Of a stretch of 64,000 nucleotides of DNA, positions 26,891 to 36,757 are shown piece by piece. Below the pieces are notes generated by a model. The model was not told where the DNA came from. It searched no databases and worked only from the letters and a program-made list of their open reading frames with translations. This stretch comes from Candidatus Fukatsuia symbiotica. GTDB taxonomy: Bacteria; Pseudomonadota; Gammaproteobacteria; Enterobacterales; Enterobacteriaceae. How positions within the stretch are numbered: the stretch's first letter is position 1; each line of letters starts with the position of its first letter. The position numbers and the translations under genes are program-made. The stretch covers positions 27,824 through 91,823 of the forward strand of contig NZ_CP021661.1 of assembly GCF_003122425.1 (NCBI RefSeq), read 5' to 3'.

Positions 26891-27300
26891 CAACAATAAA
26901 AAATTATTTTAATATCAATTTATTAATTGATGATACCTTTCTATTTCTACACTAGCTTAACTGAGACGGTTATAAACATTAACTGAGCCAGTTATAATTT
27001 ATAATCATCTCAGTTATAAAAAGTTTTATAAAAATGTTATTTTTCAATAAATTATATATATATTCTCATTCTATTATATTGTATACATACGCCGTATTTT
27101 TAAGGTATTAATTTTTTAATAAAAAATACTTAAAAATTTACCCCTGTGTTACATATCCTCATATTGAGGACTAATGTTCCTTAATAATATGAGGATAAAT
27201 AATTATTATAATTAATTGAATTTAAATAAAAAAATACCACTACCTCCTTCTATTATATTCTTACGACTTCCGCCAGCCAAAAACACAACCCCAGTGCTTA
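26891..27300. other. AT-rich region with AACTGAG/GTTATAA repeats
   Basis: No gene. Between 26957 and 27025 there are repeated units of the form AACTGAG-N3-GTTATAA in both orientations, next to a very AT-rich tract (to about 27240). With the RepL-like gene this could be a second origin. Only the repeats are seen directly. Confidence 0.45.
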
Positions 27301-27309
27301 CTTTTTTAT

Positions 27310-27425
27310 CAAAGAGTGACCGAGTTCCTTTTTGACACCAGATGATATTCCGCTTCCTCGAACGGCCTTCGCAAAGCGAAGGCCATTCTTGCGGCGAGCG
27401 TTGCGGATCTAAAAAATCCGTTTTA
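27310..27425 (-). repeat. Hairpin element, copy related to the plasmid arms
   Basis: In reverse orientation this resembles 54205-54284 and 49540-49645: the segments GAGTGACCGAGTTC, CAGATGATATTC and GCGGATCTAA flank a strong hairpin. The inner stem here is GGCCTTCGC-AAA-GCGAAGGCC (27364-27384). Confidence 0.7.
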
Positions 27426-27494
27426 ATTCAAATTTTTAAAAAATCGGTTTAATCATCCCGCTAAGGATTAGGGATTGGCTGTAGCGGTCTGAAT

Positions 27495-27701
27495 TTACCT
27501 TTCGTCAAACGACCCCAAGCCCGCTTCAACCTGATCCAACAGCTCCAACAACCCGTCAAGCGCTTCCTCACAAAAAGCATGATCCCTGCCGGCCTCCTGA
27601 TGCAACGGTAACGTATTCAAATAGCCTGCGAATTTGTCCCTTAAATCGCAAGGAGTTATAGTGCATAAGCCTCTTTTTTCCGGGGTCAAGGTCGTTTTCA
27701 T
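27495..27701 (-). CDS. Hypothetical small protein
   Basis: A 68-residue frame starting MKTTLTPEKRGLC. A good GGGAGGA ribosome site fixes the start at 27701. The second half is acidic and helical (E-E-A-L-D-G-L-L-E-L-L-D-Q-V-E). Not recognised. Confidence 0.5.
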   Translation of the reverse strand: MKTTLTPEKRGLCTITPCDLRDKFAGYLNTLPLHQEAGRDHAFCEEALDGLLELLDQVEAGLGSFDER

Positions 27702-28218
27702 GAGGGTTCCTCCCTTGTATCCAAACAAATTGATTGCCTGTTTTGCCAAGAAAACTCAGTCCTGCGCCCACTTGCGTGGACGCAGAGTGAATTCACTTTT
27801 GTTACTTGGATTGCTGATCCCTGAATTCGAACCAGTCGCCCTGTTCGTCGAAAAACATCCTGTTCTCGCCCCAAGCCCGGCTTTCGTTTATCGCCCACCG
27901 TCCGGCTATCCAATCTGTGCTGACAGTTTCTGTCCGCTTTATCCCCTATTGGAAAAGGGGTTTTTCTCTAAATGCAGGCAATACAAAGCCCTGCGTTAAA
28001 CACGAATAAATAATAAAAATGTCTTCATGTAATAAAACGGCAAGGATTTCCCGTGCAGCGCATGACTGCTTCACGTTATATCTTATTATTAAAATAAATC
28101 CTTCATCCCTTTTATAATCTGCGAAGCGCATCGCAAATTTTCAGCACTTATTCTTTTTTCTCTTTTCTATATTCATCACGAACAGTGAATAATTTATTAT
28201 ACCTCTAGGAAAGGCGTT
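27702..28218. other. Non-coding stretch
   Basis: No supportable gene. It holds a hairpin GCGCCCACTTGCGTGGACGC near 27765 and a short CCCCT/AGGGG hairpin followed by TTTTT (about 27943-27965), a possible plus-strand terminator. The rest is AT-rich. Confidence 0.4.
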
Positions 28219-28374
28219 TTATTTTATATTTGGTAAATAGCGATTTTCTGGCTTTCTTTTTTTCTTTAGCCAATTTATTAATTTATAAAATAATTTTTTA
28301 TTTTCATTTCTCTTTTTATCTAATATCTTATATCTTAATTCTCGGTTTCTCGCTCTACTTTGTCGATTGCTCAT
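28219..28374 (-). CDS. Small highly basic protein coupled to a PAS-LuxR gene
   Basis: A 51-residue frame (MSNRQSRARNRELRY..., ending N-R-Y-L-P-N-I-K) with about one third Lys/Arg. Its ATG overlaps the LuxR stop (ATGA), so it would be translated by coupling. It may bind nucleic acid or the regulator. Not recognised. Confidence 0.5.
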   Translation of the reverse strand: MSNRQSRARNRELRYKILDKKRNENKKLFYKLINWLKKKRKPENRYLPNIK

Positions 28375-29075
28375 AATGACGCCTCCCTATTTTCAATAAA
28401 CTGGATACCAAGCGGGATAAATTCAGGTGGAATATAACGATCAAATCCGGTTTTCTGGCAAAATTTTCTAAATTCTTTCAAGGAACTGACTGCCGATTTT
28501 TGGTACATCCTGCATAAATTATTTTCTATCGTTCGATGAGAGCGAGAAAGTTTCCTCGCGATCTCCTTAGCACTCATCGACTGTAATATGAAAAATATGA
28601 TTCTCAGCTCTGACTTGTTAAATAATTTCATTGGAGGAGCCACCTTTAATCCTGATGGGGTGATCCTGCTCGCATATTGCTGTGGTGAAACAAAATCCAT
28701 TTTTTTGCCATAAAACACCGTGCCTACGCACTCATTATTTTCATCATAGAGCGGAAATTTTTCATACAAATAAGGTTGCAACTTTTTCTCTCGACCAAAA
28801 AAATGGGTTTTAATGATAGTTACTCTTTGCCCACTGCTGATAGTTTCTTGATCCTGTTTTTTCAATTCTTCAGCAAATTCCGCGACCGGTGTGGGAAGTT
28901 GATCATCGCTTTTTCCTTCAATTTTAAATTTATCAGGGATATTTAAAAATTTACGAAAAGCACGATTGGTATAAATAAACCGTGATTCACAATCTTTTAT
29001 TCCCCAAATATCTTCACTGTGTTCCATTATAGAAATAAGGGAAAATGATTTTAACGAAACCGCCATCTTTTTCAT
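28371..29075 (-). CDS. PAS/LuxR regulator
   Basis: A 234-residue protein. PAS-like domain with W-G-I-K-D-C-E-S-R-F-I-Y-T-N and Y-D-E-N-N-E-C-V-G-T-V-F-Y-G; LuxR helix-turn-helix with F-N-K-S-E-L-R-I-I-F, A-K-E-I-A-R-K-L-S-R-S-H-R-T-I-E-N-N. The start at 29075 follows GGAGGGAG. It is a close paralogue of 30185-30916. Such regulators probably sense a small ligand or redox state through PAS; the ligand is unknown. Confidence 0.82.
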   Translation of the reverse strand: MKKMAVSLKSFSLISIMEHSEDIWGIKDCESRFIYTNRAFRKFLNIPDKFKIEGKSDDQLPTPVAEFAEELKKQDQETISSGQRVTIIKTHFFGREKKLQPYLYEKFPLYDENNECVGTVFYGKKMDFVSPQQYASRITPSGLKVAPPMKLFNKSELRIIFFILQSMSAKEIARKLSRSHRTIENNLCRMYQKSAVSSLKEFRKFCQKTGFDRYIPPEFIPLGIQFIENREASL

Positions 29076-29096
29076 AAAAAATAAATCTCCCTCCAA

Positions 29097-29815
29097 TTAA
29101 TTTTTATTTGTAAGAAGACTAATAATTATTTTAATTTTTTGAAAAACTTGTATTACAAAAACAAAATTTAGCATCCATCATTAATATGATATATTATAAC
29201 TAGTTATAATGTTTTCCCTGGTATCAGTCTTACAAAGAAAATAAATACATAATGTGATATAGAATATCAATCATATTATTATTACAGTATTTATCCTTAA
29301 AATTTTACATACATCCACTTTATAAATTTAATTATAATGGAACCCAAAACTAATTATGTCACATTCATCATTCATAATTTTCCACTATTTGCTTCACAAG
29401 CATTACCATGTTACATAACATATTCAACATCAGTACTTAATGCTCCATATGACTGAAAGTTTGTCGAATATAAAAATAAATATAAGCAAGTTGACTCTAC
29501 TTCAGATTCTGGTTTAGTGCCCTCAATTAAGTGATCAGTTACCATAGCGGTTTTCTTAATTTATTCAGCATTAGCAATCTATTCTTCATTTCTTCGTGTT
29601 CATCAATAAACGTGTCACACACCTTACTTCACCTATGTTCCTCCATTTGAACAAGATACTATCTGGATGTTTTCCATATAGAGTACTTGATACCTTTTTT
29701 CTTCACTTTTTTAACAGAACATTAAACCGTACGTAGGAACTTTGTGCTTATTCTGCAACTATGGGTACCATAGGAGAGCATAAGGGTGAGATTCCCTTGG
29801 GCTACTCGACCACTT
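29097..29815. other. AT-rich intergenic region between two divergent PAS-LuxR genes
   Basis: No convincing gene, only scattered short frames. It contains an ATATTATAACTAGTTATAAT palindrome near 29192-29211, which could be a regulator site. Confidence 0.4.
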
Positions 29816-30085
29816 ATGATGAAAATAAGCTTTATCACTCTCCGAAAACACATTTTCTCTAACACAGATAATTATTCCCTCGAAGAAAAACGTGGGATAT
29901 ATAACGACATCATAAGTCTCCTCGATTTACCTAAGAACATCAAAAGATCCGAGACTTTAATACTGCAACAAAGCCATCAAAACACACATAGGTCAAAATA
30001 TTTAAAACCAAATGCATTATCTTTGAACGGTAGCTCAAACCTCACGACGGAAAAACCAAATAACAAAATATACACACACTCTTGA
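29816..30085 (+). CDS. Doubtful small protein
   Basis: A 90-residue frame (MMKISFITLRKHIF...) without a good ribosome site, Asn/Ser/Lys-rich towards the end. It lies upstream of a PAS-LuxR gene. It may be a decayed gene. Confidence 0.25.
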   Translation: MMKISFITLRKHIFSNTDNYSLEEKRGIYNDIISLLDLPKNIKRSETLILQQSHQNTHRSKYLKPNALSLNGSSNLTTEKPNNKIYTHS

Positions 30086-30184
30086 AACTCACTTTTTACA
30101 GGAGTAAATTGTACTTACTCTGACTTAGAGATTTGCTGAATTCTCTGTTGTCACTCAGGGTTTTGTTTTAGTCTTAGGAGATAT

Positions 30185-30916
30185 ATGATGGATAAAATTA
30201 AATCAGATAAAATACAAAACTCTCAAAATTTGGTTGTAGAATCTCTAAATTCATTACCACTCATTTCAATCACAGAACATAGCAATGAACCATGGGTTAT
30301 AAGAGACTGCCAATCACGATATGTATATGTCAATCAAGCGGGGCTTGATTTCTTAGGCTTACCCGCTAATTTTAACATTGAAGGTAAATTGGACAACGAA
30401 TGCCCGGCTGATTGGGCAGAATTCGCCGCAGAATACCAAGCAAACGACAGAAAAGCAGAAAAGACCGGAAAGCGTGTAGCTATTATCTCAACTAATTTTT
30501 ATGGGCGAAAAAAAATACTGGAACCTTATTACCTTCCAAGATTTCCAATTTACAATAAATTGGGTGAATGTATAGGTACTTTAACAAATGCAAGCAAGTT
30601 AAATTTTATTTCTCTTTCTCAATATGTGAACCAGCGAACGCCTTCTGTTTTAACGCTTACTCCTCCCACGACCCTCTTTACCGAGAAAGAACTTAGAGTG
30701 ATATTTTTTATATTACAGCCCATGACAGCTAAAATGGTGGGGGATAGACTTTGCCGTGCTAAAAAGACGATAGAAAATAACCTAAGGGTCATATATGATA
30801 AAGCAGGTGTCAGTTCTTTAAAAGATTTCAGAGAATGGTGTGGAACGATAGGTTTAGATCTATATATTCCCCCTGAATTTGTAAAACCCAGAGTACAGTC
30901 TCAGAGGCTGTCTTGA
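30185..30916 (+). CDS. PAS/LuxR regulator, 3' end altered by an IS
   Basis: A 243-residue protein. PAS part with W-V-I-R-D-C-Q-S-R-Y-V-Y-V-N; LuxR part with F-T-E-K-E-L-R-V-I-F and R-L-C-R-A-K-K-T-I-E-N-N-L. AGGAG precedes the start. The last codons (after P-E-F-V-K-P) come from the IS5-like end, so the native C terminus of a few residues is lost. It is probably still functional. Confidence 0.8.
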   Translation: MMDKIKSDKIQNSQNLVVESLNSLPLISITEHSNEPWVIRDCQSRYVYVNQAGLDFLGLPANFNIEGKLDNECPADWAEFAAEYQANDRKAEKTGKRVAIISTNFYGRKKILEPYYLPRFPIYNKLGECIGTLTNASKLNFISLSQYVNQRTPSVLTLTPPTTLFTEKELRVIFFILQPMTAKMVGDRLCRAKKTIENNLRVIYDKAGVSSLKDFREWCGTIGLDLYIPPEFVKPRVQSQRLS

Positions 30917-31790
30917 AATAATTTCATCGTAGTTTGGCAAGAGTAAGACGTACCATAGCAATTCTGAATATATTTTCAGCGGTGGCGGTAAGGATTTCAA
31001 CCTCCTTTGCCAGGCGCCGAAACCCATTAAGCGAAGCAAAGGTACGTTCAACAATCCACCGTATAGGCAAGACCGCGAAGACATCTTTAATTTTTGTCGA
31101 GATGTTTAATTTCAGTTTTAATCGCTCTTCAACAAATTCTACTGCTGTGCCCCGATAGCCGGCATCCCCCGAAAACGCTTTGATTGATGGATATTTTTCA
31201 GCGGCTCGTTCGAATACAGCAACGCCCGCTTTCGTGTCGTTGATATTGGCTTTGTGTACCGACACATGCAGTAAATTCCCCAATGTATCAACGATAATAT
31301 GCCGTTTTCTGCCTTTTATTTTCTTACCGCCATCGAATCCTCTTTCTTCGCTGGCATAGACCGTTTTAACGCTTTGGGAATCAATAATCGCATAACTGGG
31401 CACCCTTCTTTTTTTTTGAGTGGCGATATTGCTCGTTTAGCTTATCTAGGGCACATTCCCATACGCCTGCTTTATTCCAGCGGCTGAAATGGTCATAAAC
31501 CGTCTTCCACGGGGGGAAATCTTTTGGCATCATCCGCCACTGGCAGCCGCTTTTCACGACATACAAAATCGCATCCACAATTGTTTTTTTATCATGTTTC
31601 GATTTGCGGCCTCGTTTATCACTAGGGTTGAAATAATTCTTTATTATCAACCATTCGGCGTCTTTTAAGTCACTTTGGTACACAAAATATTCCCAGAAAA
31701 ATAAAAATAGGCAGGTTTACGAAAAAATTATTGTAAAACAGTATATTTACTCTTGCCAAGCAAGATTAAATTATTTCAAGACGGGTTCTC
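30904..31790 (-). mobile_element. IS5-family (IS427-group-like) insertion sequence
   Basis: The ends share GTCTTGAAATAATTT and TTGGCAAGAGTA in inverted orientation (near 30909-30943 and 31745-31785). Between them lies one two-frame transposase on the minus strand. Exact termini and target duplication are not certain. Confidence 0.75.
30924..31683 (-). CDS. IS5-family transposase, two frames joined at an A9 slippery run
   Basis: OrfA (31683-31381) has M-Y-Q-S-D-L-K-D-A-E-W and W-R-M-M-P-K-D-F-P-P-W. OrfB (to 30924) has the DDE parts I-I-D-S-Q-S-V-K-T, G-D-A-G-Y-R-G and R-W-I-V-E-R-T-F. They overlap at nine A on the coding strand near 31410, a typical site of programmed frameshifting in this IS group, so the element may be active. 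Confidence 0.82.
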
Positions 31791-31945
31791 AATCTTTTTG
31801 AGTATTTGCGCTCATTCATACACATGAAAAACTAACTTTAGGCGTTTCGATGAATCTAGCTTTCTCAGCACGCTCTTAGCCATCGTTGTGTTCCTGTTGG
31901 TGAAGCTACTTCTTAGTTACTACGATCTTTTCAACTAAGATGAAG

Positions 31946-31971
31946 TGACGAAATTTCCGGCGTACAACCCC
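31946..31971. repeat. Remnant Tn3-like terminal repeat with a 9-bp deletion
   Basis: ATTTCCGGC joined to GTACAACCCC matches the 33-bp terminal repeat of the arms (44104-44136, 52772-52804) but lacks nine internal bases between short CCGGC repeats. No transposon genes adjoin it. Confidence 0.6.
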
Positions 31972-32070
31972 ATGTTTGATACTTTTCATGTACGCATTCA
32001 ATACATACATATTGTTGTTTACCCGACTTTATTGTACTATTTTAATACGTAAAAAAAGGAAAGATCTCCC

Positions 32071-32870
<800 letters not shown>

Positions 32871-33482
32871 ATGAATGATGAAAATTCAAAATATGAAGCG
32901 ACAAACCTCAGCAAACTCCCGGCCAGTATCTCCGTTAAAAAGCGCGGAAACACCTATGTCATTTTTAGAAACGGCCATGAAGAAATAGGTGGCATCGTTG
33001 TTTGTGGTACTCCGTTAGGTGATACTCAGCTTCAGCCCTATGTTGAGGAGCCACAAGATAGGAACAAAACAATTGTCGCTTTGGTAGCACAGCAAATGTC
33101 AGATGCGCTACTGGTGCATATAGCTAAAAAGCCTGAGTATTTAAGACGTGACGCCTTCCCGCCAAACTTTGTTCCCGCAGGGACAGAGGTTCTTGAAAAC
33201 AAGGTGTTTCCTTGCTCAAAATGCAATCAGATCGTTGCCAGACTGGTATTTTCCTGGAACACTGCGTCAACAGAAGAAATGGAAATGGTAGGTAAAAAGT
33301 TCGAGCTGGAAGCCTCCGTTTCTGATTATCCGGTATGGGTGCTTGGCGCCCCTGATTGCGATGATAACGATATTGCAAAGTACCTGACCTTTCAAATTGC
33401 GCCTACAAAAGGCGCCGTTTATTGGGAACATCCGGACGACATGAACAAGCGGTTGATCGCGCTGGATGTTAACCATTGCTGA
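32871..33482 (+). CDS. Hypothetical protein downstream of TacAT
   Basis: A 203-residue protein starting on the base after the tacT stop. It has a C-S-K-C motif near residue 118, a possible metal or disulfide site, and no membrane segment. Not recognised. The tight junction suggests co-expression with TacAT. Confidence 0.65.
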   Translation: MNDENSKYEATNLSKLPASISVKKRGNTYVIFRNGHEEIGGIVVCGTPLGDTQLQPYVEEPQDRNKTIVALVAQQMSDALLVHIAKKPEYLRRDAFPPNFVPAGTEVLENKVFPCSKCNQIVARLVFSWNTASTEEMEMVGKKFELEASVSDYPVWVLGAPDCDDNDIAKYLTFQIAPTKGAVYWEHPDDMNKRLIALDVNHC

Positions 33483-33486
33483 GTGG

Positions 33487-33638
33487 TCTACGAATCACAC
33501 ACTAGCCGTTTGTTTCCCAATAGCTCTATACACAGTTGGACGTGATACTGAAAACACTTCAGCACGAGTACTCCCCCGTTCCGTGCATGTGACGTGGCTC
33601 TTTCTGTTGTTTATCAGAGAGTTTTGGTTGTTTACCCC
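33487..33638 (-). pseudogene. Resolvase C-terminal remnant
   Basis: On the minus strand it reads G-K-Q-P-K-L-S-D-K-Q-Q-K-E, then H-G-T-G-E-Y-S, and F-S-V-S-R-P-T-V-Y-R. This matches the end of the resolvase at 52184-52768 with many substitutions. The rest of the gene is absent. Confidence 0.7.
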
Positions 33639-33660
33639 ACACTTTTTTATGCTCTCCTAA
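33632..33660. repeat. ISKra4-like end sequence, copy 1
   Basis: CCCCACACTTTTTTATGCTC occurs here, at about 36089-36110 and at about 37201-37222. The two later copies follow ISKra4-like transposase endings, so this is probably the right end of that element. Confidence 0.6.
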
Positions 33661-33688
33661 GTCGGTTCGCTGTTCCACTACTCCCCAA

Positions 33689-34090
33689 TCAGGAGAGCAG
33701 CTGAGTTCTGATAGATCCGAGCTTTTTAAGTATTGCTACAGCCTTTTTATCAAAAGTAGCGAAAATCTCGCCGCCGAGGGCAAAACCTTCATAGGCTATG
33801 ACGCCATCGGCAAAGTCGCCACCAGAACGAAGCATTGCAATACCGGCATCTACTGCACCCTGGTTAACTTTGACGTTATCAGCTTCTATGAGAATCCCTA
33901 TAGCGTCGGCTATATCCTCGTTTGCCAGTTTATAGCCTCGTGACAGGTTCCATACGACTTCACAAAGTACCGGCAAAGGAATAGTTACCAATATTGCTTC
34001 TTTCATTACTTTACGCGCTATAGTGGCCTGTTTTATATCATCGGCCAGCAGGTAGCGGAGTACAACATTGGTATCGATGGCAAGTTTCAT
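33689..34090 (-). CDS. vapC: VapC-type PIN toxin
   Basis: A 133-residue PIN ribonuclease: L-A-I-D-T-N-V-V-L-R-Y, L-C-E-V-V-W, F-A-D-G-V-I-A-Y, T-F-D-K-K-A. It overlaps its antitoxin by four bases. Intact. Confidence 0.88.
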   Translation of the reverse strand: MKLAIDTNVVLRYLLADDIKQATIARKVMKEAILVTIPLPVLCEVVWNLSRGYKLANEDIADAIGILIEADNVKVNQGAVDAGIAMLRSGGDFADGVIAYEGFALGGEIFATFDKKAVAILKKLGSIRTQLLS

Positions 34091-34344
34091 TTTTCACTCG
34101 CCCAACCCTTGCGAGCTATCTCGTTCATGTCGTCGATAGACAAAACAACATTGCCCTTATTTTTTGCCCGGAGGATCCCAAATGCATCTTCAATGTTTCG
34201 CCCTTCCCGCACTGCTTGAATTACTGCCCGACCACCTGGAAGCGTATTGACGTTTATTTTCTGGCCGGGTTTAATGCCAAGGTGTCTCAGAAGTGTTTGC
34301 TTAAACGTCACCTGGCCTTTCGCCGTGACTGTAAGGGTAGTCAT
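34087..34344 (-). CDS. vapB: VapB/AbrB-fold antitoxin
   Basis: An 85-residue SpoVT-AbrB protein (V-T-A-K-G-Q-V-T-F-K-Q, G-I-K-P-G-Q-K-I-N-V) with an acidic toxin-binding tail. An inverted repeat AGTAAGG-N8-CCTTACT at 34378-34399 upstream may be its operator. Confidence 0.85.
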   Translation of the reverse strand: MTTLTVTAKGQVTFKQTLLRHLGIKPGQKINVNTLPGGRAVIQAVREGRNIEDAFGILRAKNKGNVVLSIDDMNEIARKGWASEK

Positions 34345-34502
34345 GCTGCTAACCTCATTTATTGAACATGACCATATAGTAAGGCAACATCACCTTACTA
34401 GCAAGCAATTATCATGGTTTTGGGTTTTCGTCGAGGTAAATACAATGATGTTATTGGAGATTTTCCAATTTGATATTTTTGCGTCAGATACCGTCTTGCC
34501 CA

Positions 34503-35462
34503 TCATGATGCAAGTGCTATTTTTGTATCGAATGGGATGCCTGATTTCAGCACACCATACGCCAGTTGGAGTAATTTGCGCATTGCTGCACAGACGCCCA
34601 TTTTACCCCCTTTATGGCGTGATACGAGTCGTTGCCACTGTGCTTTCACTATCGGATTACAAGAAAGGGCAGCCAGAGCGGGCATATACAACGCTTTCCT
34701 GAGCTCGGTATGACCCCGTTTTGATAGGCGGCTCCGTCCTTTAAATAAACCTGATTCACAAAGTTTTGGGTTAAGCCCGGCATAGGCCACCACTGCCTTA
34801 CTGTTAGTGAATTTTGACACATTACCCACATACGCCAGCAAACTGGCACTTAGTATTTCACCGATACCAGGAATACTCTCCAGCAACGCTTTATTTTTCT
34901 TTAAGTCAGGATCGTTATCGATATGGTTTTTTATTTTTTCTTTGGTGGCCTGGATTTGTTGTTTAAGTGCAGAAATGATTTCAAGCAGTGAGGATTGAAC
35001 GACATCGTCAGCCACTGATTGCCGATTTTCTTGCATTTGCCTCATTTCCTCTAAACTCTTTAGATGGCGTACTAGCGCGGTTAATTGACGTTCGCTCAAG
35101 GGAGGAGGAGTCCAGAGGACAGGTGTATGCAGTGCGCAGTAGCGCACTATCATTTTTGCATCCCCCTGATCCGTCTTGTTCCGACTCAGTTCACTCTCAC
35201 CAAAGGCATGAATACGTGATGGGTTTTCTAGGCTGACGTCAATGCCATTATCAACTAAGAACATAGCCAGTGGAACACTGTAACTCCCTGTGGCTTCGAG
35301 ACAAATATGACAATCCCCGTAAGGGATAAGCCATTTCAGTAGTTGGCTAAATCCAGAGGGGGTATTCGGGAATGCTTTTGTTTTATACTTTTTTCTCTCT
35401 ACCCACACTGCAACATCGAATTTTAATTTGGCAACATCAATACCCACTGAGGTCTTGTCCAT
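34503..35462 (-). CDS. IS110-family transposase
   Basis: A 319-residue DEDD recombinase. N-terminal RuvC-like part (V-G-I-D-V-A-K-L-K-F-D, L-E-A-T-G-S-Y, D-Q-G-D-A-K) and C-terminal Tnp_20 part (S-I-P-G-I-G, A-Y-A-G-L-N-P). The start MDKTSVGID is chosen. It appears intact. Confidence 0.9.
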   Translation of the reverse strand: MDKTSVGIDVAKLKFDVAVWVERKKYKTKAFPNTPSGFSQLLKWLIPYGDCHICLEATGSYSVPLAMFLVDNGIDVSLENPSRIHAFGESELSRNKTDQGDAKMIVRYCALHTPVLWTPPPLSERQLTALVRHLKSLEEMRQMQENRQSVADDVVQSSLLEIISALKQQIQATKEKIKNHIDNDPDLKKNKALLESIPGIGEILSASLLAYVGNVSKFTNSKAVVAYAGLNPKLCESGLFKGRSRLSKRGHTELRKALYMPALAALSCNPIVKAQWQRLVSRHKGGKMGVCAAMRKLLQLAYGVLKSGIPFDTKIALAS

Positions 35463-35727
35463 GGCTGATTCTCCCATGAAAAACAGATAATTAAATGATC
35501 GCCCCGACCTTCCTTATAAATACGTGCTCTTAGCACAAGATACCGTTCGGTCTTACAGGCGACGATAAATATGTCACCGGGGTTTTATCTGACTGCACAA
35601 GCTTTAAGCCTAAGGGCGCAAACAAACTCTCCGGTGACATCCCAATGATCAGTTGGGGATCATCAACCTTTGAAAGTTAATAATCAAGATATAAGGGCGC
35701 GAGTTCCGGAGCATCAGGCCTTTGTGA
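35463..35727. ncRNA. IS110 upstream non-coding end, possible bridge RNA region
   Basis: No gene. It has a 10-bp inverted repeat ATGTCACCGG/CCGGTGACAT (about 35571 and 35632). In the IS110 group the non-coding end before the transposase gives a bridge RNA that picks target and donor sites. That it does so here is inferred from place; the element boundary is not resolved. Confidence 0.35.
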
Positions 35728-36082
35728 TGATAATGAACTCAACTATTTTAACCGTAAGAAGCTGTTAACTCATCTGGATGAAATGTATACCTACATTAGC
35801 AATAACCGGATGATAATCCCTAATTATGGCGAGATGTACCGATATGGGGAGACCATTTCTACCGCCTTTGTGGAATCAACTATTAATGAAGTGGTGGCGA
35901 AAAGAATGGTTAAAAAACAGCAAATGCAGTGGAGCAAGCTTGGCGCTCATTATCTACTCCAAACCCGAACCTCAGTGCTTAATGGTGAGCTGAAAGAGCA
36001 ATTTAGGCGTTGGTATCCGGGTCTGAAAATCGATGAGCATATCGGAGAAAAGACCGATGAAAGTACTGGATTAGCTGCTTAG
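35728..36082 (+). pseudogene. ISKra4-like transposase, C-terminal fragment
   Basis: The frame reads L-T-H-L-D-E-M, then I-P-N-Y-G-E-M-Y-R-Y-G-E, then K-K-Q-Q-M-Q-W-S-K-L-G-A-H, and W-Y-P-G-L. This resembles the end of ISKra4-type transposases. The N-terminal part is missing. It is followed by the shared end sequence CCCCACACTTTTTTATGCTC. Confidence 0.6.
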
Positions 36083-36415
36083 GATTGCCCCACACTTTTT
36101 TATGCTCTCATCTTATTTTTAAGAGCGGGTGGAAGGCCGTTGATATAGCGCACAAAACTGGCCTTCCTAAGGACACTGTATCAAATATGAAATATCCTGT
36201 AATCGAAAGCGACCAAATAACGCCTGAAAAATGATATAAAAAAGTGCTTTGGGTGAGCAGCCCCCAGGGCGTTCATATAAAAGCCCTGGAGTAGCCCCTT
36301 ATCCTGAAACATTTTATCTGGTGTGCCGTAAAACCTCGGCCTTCAGGCCGGTGATATAAGGCACACCAGATAATCCTTAAATGACTTCGCTGTTCCATTG
36401 CTCCCCTAGCTCCGA
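36083..36415. other. Non-coding region with a long hairpin
   Basis: No gene. It contains copy 2 of the ISKra4-like end (36089-36110) and a 58-bp hairpin (36315-36372) with outer arms TATCTGGTGTGCC/GGCACACCAGATA and inner arms CGGCC/GGCCG. Confidence 0.6.
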
Positions 36416-36745
36416 TCATGCGTGTGAGATACGCCGTCCCAGCATTTCCATAATTGGCCGAATTGGGGGATGTTTTTTTTTTTGAAGAGCTTCACGGGCT
36501 TCCCAGCGATCATGAGCAGCTTGTAGGTTTAACCAAAACTCTGGGGTTGTCTCGAACAACTGAGAAAACAACGTCGCTTCCTCTACTGTTAAACGACGAC
36601 GCCCCTTACACAACCGGTTAACAGTTGCGCGGGTAACTCCCATAATGTCCGCTAATTCTTCCTGACCTATCCCCAGCGAGGTTAAAAATTCCTCCTGCAA
36701 AATCTCGCCCACAGTGGTGGGTTCACGAGTAGTGGTATCAAGCAT
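36416..36745 (-). CDS. higA: HigA-type antitoxin
   Basis: A 109-residue XRE protein (P-T-T-V-G-E-I-L-Q-E-E-F-L, G-I-G-Q-E-E-L-A-D-I-M-G-V-T-R-A-T-V-N-R-L, T-T-P-E-F-W-L-N-L-Q) of the VapI/HigA type. It lies 12 bp after the toxin gene. Confidence 0.88.
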   Translation of the reverse strand: MLDTTTREPTTVGEILQEEFLTSLGIGQEELADIMGVTRATVNRLCKGRRRLTVEEATLFSQLFETTPEFWLNLQAAHDRWEAREALQKKKHPPIRPIMEMLGRRISHA

Positions 36746-36757
36746 AAATCCCCCTAA

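Noticed and set aside
27946..28131. Minus-strand frame of 61 codons
   Set aside because: No ribosome site, no domain, and it lies in an AT-rich gap with a terminator-like hairpin.
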